Shown: piece after piece, positions 1-4,111 of the stretch
How the letters are laid out: each line of letters starts with the position of its first letter
Numbering within the stretch: the stretch's first letter is position 1
Program-made: the position numbers and the translations under genes
The notes under the pieces: model-generated
What the model saw: only the letters and a program-made list of their open reading frames with translations
What the model was told of the DNA's origin: nothing
Database searches by the model: none
Assembly: GCA_049316985.1 (NCBI GenBank)
Contig: JBMOJB010000170.1
Span: 1 to 7,878 of the forward strand
Source of the DNA: CANHEE01 sp049316985
Lineage (GTDB): Bacteria; Bacteroidota; Bacteroidia; Chitinophagales; Saprospiraceae
Reading direction: 5' to 3'
DNA length: 7,878 nucleotides

Positions 1-80
1 TTACGAATTACGAATTACGAATTACGAATTACGAATTTGTCTGCCTTCGGCAGATTAAGAATTAAGAATTAAGAATTAAG
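1..80. repeat. Left arm of 7-bp tandem repeats (TTACGAA and TTAAGAA units)
   Basis: Positions 1-37 are about five consecutive copies of the 7-bp unit TTACGAA, and 54-80 are about four copies of the related unit ATTAAGA. The two blocks are separated by a short GC-rich hairpin at 40-54. Read on the minus strand, the units are AATTCTT and then AATTCGT, which is the same unit order found on the plus strand in the right arm at 187-262, so the two arms form an imperfect inverted pair. The array begins at the first base of the window and may continue beyond it. Comparable heptanucleotide arrays are known in cyanobacteria (STRR repeats); I believe similar ones occur in Bacteroidota intergenic regions, but I could not search. 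Confidence 0.9.
40..54. repeat. Short GC-rich hairpin inside the repeat array
   Basis: TCTGCC, loop TTC, GGCAGA: a perfect 6-bp stem with a 3-base loop. It separates the TTACGAA block from the TTAAGAA block. It has no following T-tract in either direction, so it is not a clear intrinsic terminator. It could still stop or stabilise the transcript of the upstream minus-strand gene. Confidence 0.6.
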
Positions 81-186
81 CACCATATATTTTATATTCT
101 GATGCAGTAAAAGTGTTGCAAATTTCTGTTTCTTTTCCAAAGTTTCAAACCTGACTTTTTTCGAATAAAGGCAATTGTCACAGACC

Positions 187-262
187 AATTTCAATTCCAA
201 ATTCTGAATTCCAAATTCTTAATTCTTAATTCCCGACTCGTAATTCGTAATTCGTAATTAAT
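187..262. repeat. Right arm of 7-bp repeats, in-register heptads
   Basis: From 193 to 262 the sequence can be read as ten consecutive heptads in one register: AATTCCA, AATTCTG, AATTCCA, AATTCTT, AATTCTT, AATTCCC, GACTCGT, AATTCGT, AATTCGT, AATTAAT. A shorter related unit precedes them at 187-192. The constant part is AATTC and the last two bases drift in blocks (CA/TG, TT, GT). The same TT-to-GT block order occurs on the opposite strand in the left arm at 1-80. The array ends within one base of the metallophosphoesterase stop codon (262-264). The sequence between the arms (81-186) has no gene that I can support. Confidence 0.9.
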
Positions 263-1035
263 TATAATCCATTGCGCAGCATGTCAGCATATGCATTTGG
301 AAGTATGCTTGCTTCGACTGCTTCTGCGGCTTTTTCAACATCATATTCAAAACGAATGAACTCGACTTTTACGCTTTCTTTGTCAAATATACTGCTTTTT
401 TCATCAATGGTGATCAGCACATAGCAACCGCGCGGGTCGCCATCTTTTGGTTTGCCTACGGACCCGAGGTTTATGGCGTGGCGGTAGGCCGTTTTTCCTT
501 CTATTTTGTACTCAAATATCCGGTGGTAGGGCTTGTGGGTATGTCCGAAACACATGATGTCGGCATTGGGGGATTCCATGATGCGCATCATGCTTTTTTC
601 GTCGCGGTCTTCAAAAAGGTATTCATTGATTTTCCGTGGACTACCATGCACCATCAACAGCTTTATGTTTTCCTCATTCAAGCGGTATTCGATTGACATA
701 TGTGCCGGAAGTGTCCGCAGATACTGGCGTTCGGAATCGTTTATGAGGGCATTTGTCAAAGTTATGGACTGATTGCCCATCGCTTTTTCTTCATCTGATT
801 TGTAAGCACAACCACAATCATCAGAATTGCGTCCCACACCGAAATCGTAGTTGCCTGCAATCGTCGGAATGCTTCTGTTTCTGATTTCATTAATAACTTC
901 ATTGGGCCAGATGTTGTAACCTACCAGATCACCCAAACAGAAGATTGAGTCGGGCTGCGTGCTAGTTAAGTTTTCAAAAAAAGCCTCCAGGGCAGGTAGA
1001 TTGGCGTGGATGTCGCTGAAAAGCGCAATTCTCAT
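262..1035 (-). CDS. Metallophosphoesterase, YfcE/calcineurin-like superfamily, last gene of the ars operon
   Basis: This 257-residue cytoplasmic protein carries the full set of metallophosphoesterase motifs: D8-x-H10, GD at 35-36, GNYD at 61-64 (the usual GNHD/E with Tyr for His), VHGSP with H130, and GHTH at 164-167. These would coordinate two divalent metals for phosphomonoester or phosphodiester hydrolysis. An NLGSVGKPKDGDPR segment at 189-202 follows, typical of small YfcE-like phosphodiesterases. A DDCGCAY segment at 72-78 lies just after the third motif and supplies two cysteines. No signal peptide or membrane segment is visible. The ATG lies 3 bp after the ACR3 stop codon, so it should be translated from the ars transcript. 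The substrate cannot be told from sequence. A role in arsenic handling is inferred only from the operon position; the alternative is a housekeeping nucleotide phosphodiesterase that happens to sit at the operon end. Confidence 0.92.
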   Translation of the reverse strand: MRIALFSDIHANLPALEAFFENLTSTQPDSIFCLGDLVGYNIWPNEVINEIRNRSIPTIAGNYDFGVGRNSDDCGCAYKSDEEKAMGNQSITLTNALINDSERQYLRTLPAHMSIEYRLNEENIKLLMVHGSPRKINEYLFEDRDEKSMMRIMESPNADIMCFGHTHKPYHRIFEYKIEGKTAYRHAINLGSVGKPKDGDPRGCYVLITIDEKSSIFDKESVKVEFIRFEYDVEKAAEAVEASILPNAYADMLRNGL

Positions 1036-1038
1036 TTT

Positions 1039-2094
1039 TTATACGTTTGTTATGCTAAAATATTTTTCTTTAAACCAAAATGCAGCATTCACCAGTAAAA
1101 TCAGTGCAGGAACCTCAACCAATGGACCGATTACGCCCGTAAAGGCCTGTCCGCTTTGTATGCCGAAGACGCCTATTGAAACAGCAATCGCCAATTCGAA
1201 ATTATTGCCGGTGGCCGTAAAAGCAATGGCAGTACTCTTTGAATAATCTGCGCCAAAATATTTCCCGACAAAAAAACTGAAGAAAAACATCAGGGTGAAG
1301 TAGATTATTAAGGGAATGGCAATGCGAATGACATCCAGTGGAATTTGTACAATCAATTGTCCTTTCAAACTGAACATCAGCACGATGGTCAAAAGCAATG
1401 CAATCAATGTTATAGGAGATATAGCAGGGATGTATACGCTGTTGAACCACTCCTCTCCTTTGATGTGTATCAATGTATAGCGTGTGATGATGCCCATCGC
1501 GAAAGGGATTCCCAGGTAGATTCCCACACTTTCTGCAATCTGTGCAATACTTATATTGACTGCAAAACCGCTCATTCCCAACATTGGCGGGATAACAGTT
1601 ATGAAAAGGTAGGCATAGAAGCTATAAAAGAATATCTGGAAAATGCTGTTAAGCGCAATCAGTCCGGCTGCATATTCGCGGTTGCCATCTGCGAGGTCAT
1701 TCCAGACCACGACCATGGCGATACATCGGGCAAGTCCGATAAGGATCAGACCGATCATGTATTCCGGATAATCACGCAGAAACGTAATCGCGAGTACGAA
1801 CATTAAAATCGGTCCGACAATCCAGTTTAATACCAGGGATGCACTCAGAATACGTACATTTCTGAAGACTTCTCCCAGTGATTCGTACTTCACCTTTGCC
1901 AGTGGCGGATACATCATGAGTATCAAACCGATTGCCAGCGGAATATTGGTTGTTCCCTGTGAATAAGCATTGACCGCGCCGCTGAAGGCAGGATAGCAAT
2001 AGCCGATTGCTACTCCGCATGCCATCGCCAAAAATATCCACAAGGTGAGATATTGGTCAAGAAAACTCAGTTTTTTTCTTTTTGTCTGATTCAT
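1039..2094 (-). CDS. acr3: ACR3-family arsenite efflux permease
   Basis: This 351-residue integral inner-membrane protein exports arsenite, and often antimonite, as a proton-coupled antiporter of the ACR3 (bile/arsenite/riboflavin transporter) family. It has about ten hydrophobic segments from residue 17 to 340. The family signature is plain: LDQYLTLWIFLAMACGVAIGY at the N-terminus (12-32), GLARCIAMVVVWNDLADG at 120-137 and GPLVEVPALI near 323-332. Cys124 and Glu327 are likely equivalents of the Cys129 and Glu322 shown to be essential in Alkaliphilus metalliredigens Acr3. The length matches the family. The gene starts 9 bp after the DUF6428-type gene and ends 3 bp before the metallophosphoesterase, so it is the third gene of an ArsR-controlled operon. 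No arsA-type ATPase is present, as expected for ACR3, which works alone. Some databases label such genes arsB, but this is not the ArsB antiporter family. Confidence 0.96.
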   Translation of the reverse strand: MNQTKRKKLSFLDQYLTLWIFLAMACGVAIGYCYPAFSGAVNAYSQGTTNIPLAIGLILMMYPPLAKVKYESLGEVFRNVRILSASLVLNWIVGPILMFVLAITFLRDYPEYMIGLILIGLARCIAMVVVWNDLADGNREYAAGLIALNSIFQIFFYSFYAYLFITVIPPMLGMSGFAVNISIAQIAESVGIYLGIPFAMGIITRYTLIHIKGEEWFNSVYIPAISPITLIALLLTIVLMFSLKGQLIVQIPLDVIRIAIPLIIYFTLMFFFSFFVGKYFGADYSKSTAIAFTATGNNFELAIAVSIGVFGIQSGQAFTGVIGPLVEVPALILLVNAAFWFKEKYFSITNV

Positions 2095-2103
2095 TGGTTT
2101 GCA

Positions 2104-2571
2104 TTAGCAGCAAGTGCCGGGTGTACAACAGGCGGCAGATTTTCCAAGATCTGACATTTCAAGTTTGTATTTTACCTCCTGAATACCACAGTGGTCACTG
2201 GCCAGACAATCGGTAAAAGTAGGCGTCAGCATAAATTTTCCATTTTTAAAATCCAGGCCAAATTTGTTGATGGTGTTGATTTGGTATTCAACTTCAATAC
2301 GCAGGTCTTCGGAGCCCAGTATATTTCTGGATTTGTCAATGATTTGGAGTAATTTCTCGGGCTGCAGCCGATGCTCAGTATCACCGGCAACCCAAACCTG
2401 GAAGCTGGCTGTTTTATCCTGGCGGGTAGTACCTCCACAATCAATAAATTGCTTGCTTACAACGCCAATCTCCGTTACATGAAAATGTTGCGGTACCAAT
2501 TGTTTGTCCGGTAACTCGAACACAAGCTTATCTAATGTATTCAAATGGTTTTTAAATTCTGAAATCTTCAT
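2104..2571 (-). CDS. DUF6428-type small Cys-rich protein of ars operons, function unknown
   Basis: A soluble protein of 155 residues with no signal peptide or membrane segment. I recognise it as the small protein often found between arsR and the permease in Bacteroidota ars operons (I recall the name DUF6428). Conserved-looking stretches are VPQHFHVTEIGVVSK (26-40), FIDCGGTTR (42-50), W60 to EHRLQPEKLL (66-75) and ADHCG-like SDHCG (125-129). It holds seven cysteines, at 45, 122, 128, 148, 149, 154 and 155, the last four as CCTPGTCC at the extreme C-terminus, a plausible As(III) or soft-metal site. The chosen ATG encodes MKISEF and is 1 bp after the arsR stop. An in-frame ATG 30 bp upstream (ending at 2601) would overlap arsR by 29 bp and add MILKPINVVK, which looks non-native. 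A metallochaperone or arsenic-sensing role is inference. Confidence 0.88.
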   Translation of the reverse strand: MKISEFKNHLNTLDKLVFELPDKQLVPQHFHVTEIGVVSKQFIDCGGTTRQDKTASFQVWVAGDTEHRLQPEKLLQIIDKSRNILGSEDLRIEVEYQINTINKFGLDFKNGKFMLTPTFTDCLASDHCGIQEVKYKLEMSDLGKSAACCTPGTCC

Positions 2572-2572
2572 C

Positions 2573-2905
2573 TTAACAACATTTATTGGTTTTAAAATCA
2601 ATTTTTTCTACAATATTTTTAAAATAGTGCTGTAGCTTGCTGATATTTTTGTCATCAACGCAATAGCAAATGGAAGTGCCTTCAACGGTACCCTTAATCA
2701 GTCCAGCATTTTTCATTTCTTTTAAATGCTGCGAAATAGTAGGTTGTGCCAAAGGCAATTCGTTGACAATGTCGCCACAGATGCAGGAAGGAACCGTCAG
2801 CAGGTATTCCAATATCGCAATGCGGGCAGGATGCGCCAGCGCTTTGGCCATTGTAGCGATTTCATTGTGTTGGGTTGAAAACTGATCGGACTTACTTGCT
2901 CCCAT
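2573..2905 (-). CDS. arsR: ArsR/SmtB-family arsenite-responsive repressor
   Basis: A 110-residue winged-helix repressor. The DNA-recognition helix region is AQPTISQHLKEMKNAGLI (53-70), preceded by the family's ALAHPARIAILEYL (22-35). The metalloid-sensing pair is C41-x-C43 in PSCICGDIV, matching the CVC of classical plasmid R773 ArsR (Cys32, Cys34). The third classical Cys (R773 Cys37) is replaced by Ile46. Further candidate ligands are C80-Y-C82 in the wing and a C-terminal C109-C110. As(III) binding should release the repressor from DNA. It is the first gene of the four-gene ars operon and probably represses its own promoter through the palindrome at 2917-2934, only 12 bp upstream of its ATG. 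The length is normal for the family and the start is supported by the position of that palindrome. Confidence 0.96.
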   Translation of the reverse strand: MGASKSDQFSTQHNEIATMAKALAHPARIAILEYLLTVPSCICGDIVNELPLAQPTISQHLKEMKNAGLIKGTVEGTSICYCVDDKNISKLQHYFKNIVEKIDFKTNKCC

Positions 2906-2916
2906 ATTTATTATTT

Positions 2917-2934
2917 TATCGCAATATTACGATA
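2917..2934. promoter_or_regulatory. Probable ArsR operator (imperfect 18-bp palindrome)
   Basis: TATCGCAATATTACGATA is an inverted repeat with a single mismatched pair (C2922 against A2929, counting into the centre AATATT). It lies 12-29 bp upstream of the arsR start codon, where a bound repressor would block the start of transcription. Its size and AT-rich centre fit ArsR/SmtB-type operators. The assignment is inferred from position and symmetry. Confidence 0.65.
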
Positions 2935-2936
2935 GA

Positions 2937-2944
2937 TAAACATA
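2937..2944 (-). promoter_or_regulatory. Candidate -7 box of the ars operon promoter
   Basis: On the minus strand this reads TATGTTTA, which is one base away from the Bacteroidota -7 consensus TAnnTTTG. It abuts the palindrome at 2917-2934, so repressor binding would cover the transcription start. No convincing -33 TTTG lies at the expected spacing, so the call is weak. Confidence 0.3.
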
Positions 2945-2960
2945 AAATGCAACTATATTT

Positions 2961-2981
2961 TTAAAATTCTCGAATTTTTAA
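2961..2981. repeat. AT-rich inverted repeat between methyltransferase and arsR
   Basis: TTAAAATTC, loop TC, then GAATTTTTAA: a 9-bp stem with one bulged T. It lies 23 bp past the methyltransferase stop and upstream of the ars promoter. It could end the methyltransferase transcript, but there is no T-tract after it on the minus strand, or it could be part of the ars control region. Low GC makes the RNA stem weak. Confidence 0.4.
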
Positions 2982-3003
2982 CAAAATAAAGGGTTTAGAA
3001 CAA

Positions 3004-3897
3004 CTATTTTTTGGTAAAAACAGCTACTATGCTGTTCCCGGGAAAATAGGGTCCGATTACTTTACCTAGAATTGAAAACAAAAAACTCGGTAATTTCTCA
3101 ACTATTTTTAATAAGAAATGATGATTTTTATGAGCAAGGACAAGCTTCCATTGTTGACGAATCGCAGTTAGTGGTTCGTAGCCAATGCTTTTTAACTGCA
3201 GTGGAAAATACTGTTCAAAGGTCTGAAAAACTGATTTATTCCAAAGGCCGGCGTGGTGTGGCGGCAGGTTGAGGGTATGATATTTATCGTATTTGAGTAA
3301 CCAGGGGTCACTGTTTGGTACGCCAATAATCAACAGGCCTCCCGGCTTCAGCGCCTTAATGGCTGCGTCGAGAAAGCTCTTCACTTCGTTGATGTGTTCC
3401 AGTACTTGAAAAAAGCAGATCAAATCGTAATGCCCAGGATTCGCTGCCGCATGATCTTCGATCATTTCCTTTCGCACATCCAGACCTGATTTTTTTGCCT
3501 TCTCTATTGCCTGATCATTGAATTCCAGTCCGACGCAGGAAGCCACTTTGTCCTGCACCTTTTTGAGAAATGCCCCTTTTCCACATCCAATGTCGAGAAT
3601 ATGCATTTTTTTATTCAGGAAAGTAGCTGCAAATTCATTTTCCCACTTCCAGTCCCTGTAGTAAGCATCATAGCCATTTTGTAAGTCTTCATAGAATTTT
3701 CCATCACCGGCGACAGTAAAGGGCGAAAAAAATCGGTATCCGGTATCGGGGCATTGCATTATATCAACCGAAGGAAGATTGGCGAAAAATCTACTTACAT
3801 CTGTATTTAGTTCGTTTTTATATTGATCTATTATCCGTTGACTATCGATTTTTTCAACTAAAATGGCTTCTGATTTTCCGGTAAGAGGACTTAGCAT
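3004..3897 (-). CDS. Class I SAM-dependent methyltransferase (Methyltransf_23-like)
   Basis: A 297-residue protein whose centre is a Rossmann-type SAM-binding domain. Motif I is ILDIGCGKG (100-108), an acidic residue at the end of strand 2 is E125 in GLEFN, YDLICFFQVLEHI at 157-169 is the usual strand-4 region, and LKPGGLLIIGVPN lies at 183-195. The N-terminal 70 residues have the layout of a zinc ribbon found in front of some sugar or lipid methyltransferases (CPxCG ... CxxCGxxF), but three of the four cysteine positions are changed: SPLTG at 3-7 and CPDTG at 49-53. The C-terminal 40 residues are rich in hydrophobic and aromatic residues (FLLKIVEKLPSFLFSILG), perhaps membrane-associating. 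Related genes are common near polysaccharide clusters, though no such cluster is visible here. The methyl acceptor is unknown. It is separated from the ars operon by 98 bp and is probably transcribed alone. Confidence 0.9.
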   Translation of the reverse strand: MLSPLTGKSEAILVEKIDSQRIIDQYKNELNTDVSRFFANLPSVDIMQCPDTGYRFFSPFTVAGDGKFYEDLQNGYDAYYRDWKWENEFAATFLNKKMHILDIGCGKGAFLKKVQDKVASCVGLEFNDQAIEKAKKSGLDVRKEMIEDHAAANPGHYDLICFFQVLEHINEVKSFLDAAIKALKPGGLLIIGVPNSDPWLLKYDKYHTLNLPPHHAGLWNKSVFQTFEQYFPLQLKSIGYEPLTAIRQQWKLVLAHKNHHFLLKIVEKLPSFLFSILGKVIGPYFPGNSIVAVFTKK

Positions 3898-3951
3898 AAA
3901 AGGAGTATTGGTTTAAAAAGTAGCTCAAAGGTTCTGCGTAGTTTCAAAGCT

Positions 3952-3959
3952 CAAAAGTA
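3952..3959 (-). promoter_or_regulatory. Probable -7 box of the methyltransferase promoter
   Basis: On the minus strand this is TACTTTTG, an exact match to the Bacteroidota -7 consensus TAnnTTTG. It lies about 55 bp upstream of the methyltransferase ATG. A TTTTG occurs upstream but only 13 bp away, shorter than the usual spacing of about 19 bp, so only the -7 element is supported. Confidence 0.45.
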
Positions 3960-3964
3960 GCAAT

Positions 3965-3990
3965 AAAAAAAACAAAACCTGCCCTGTTTT
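3965..3990 (-). terminator. Weak terminator-like hairpin plus T-tract after the glycosidase-like gene
   Basis: On the minus strand a small stem AAAAC/GTTTT with a 7-base loop (3974-3990) is followed after one base by eight T residues (3972-3965). The order fits an intrinsic terminator for transcription leaving the gene that ends at 4112, but the stem has only one G-C pair, so the call is tentative. It lies immediately upstream of the candidate -7 box at 3952-3959. Confidence 0.25.
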
Positions 3991-4059
3991 CGTACTTATA
4001 TGCACTACGGCAAGGGTCTCTATCATTACAAAAGCCGATAGCATGTATGTAGCAACCAT

Positions 4060-4093
4060 GGACAATTGTTGTCCGGTTCAGATGTTGTACAAC
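4060..4093. repeat. Pair of small palindromes downstream of the secreted protein gene
   Basis: GGACAA, loop TTG, TTGTCC at 4060-4074 is a perfect 6-bp stem, and GTTGTACAAC at 4084-4093 is a perfect 10-bp palindrome. Both lie 19-52 bp past the stop codon of the 725-residue protein. Neither is followed by a T-tract on the minus strand. They may protect the 3' end of the mRNA or be binding sites; the sequence does not decide. Confidence 0.4.
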
Positions 4094-4111
4094 TACGACC
4101 AACAGCGAAAG

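Noticed and set aside
1..262. CRISPR array
   Set aside because: The repeats are 7-bp units in contiguous tandem without spacers of uniform length, and no cas genes are present.
1345..1806. 153-codon plus-strand ORF opposite acr3
   Set aside because: It is antisense to a convincing ACR3 gene. The composition (many Cys, His and Tyr) is what reverse reading of this membrane gene produces, not a metal-binding protein.
2104..2601. Longer form of the DUF6428-type gene starting at 2601
   Set aside because: The extra ten residues overlap arsR by 29 bp and lie outside the part that looks conserved. The downstream ATG encoding MKISEF, 1 bp after the arsR stop, is the more likely start.
3898..3912. 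Leader reads ACTCCTTTT just before the methyltransferase ATG, resembling the anti-Shine-Dalgarno sequence
   Set aside because: It is in the wrong orientation to act as a ribosome-binding site, and Bacteroidota rarely use Shine-Dalgarno pairing. Most likely coincidence.
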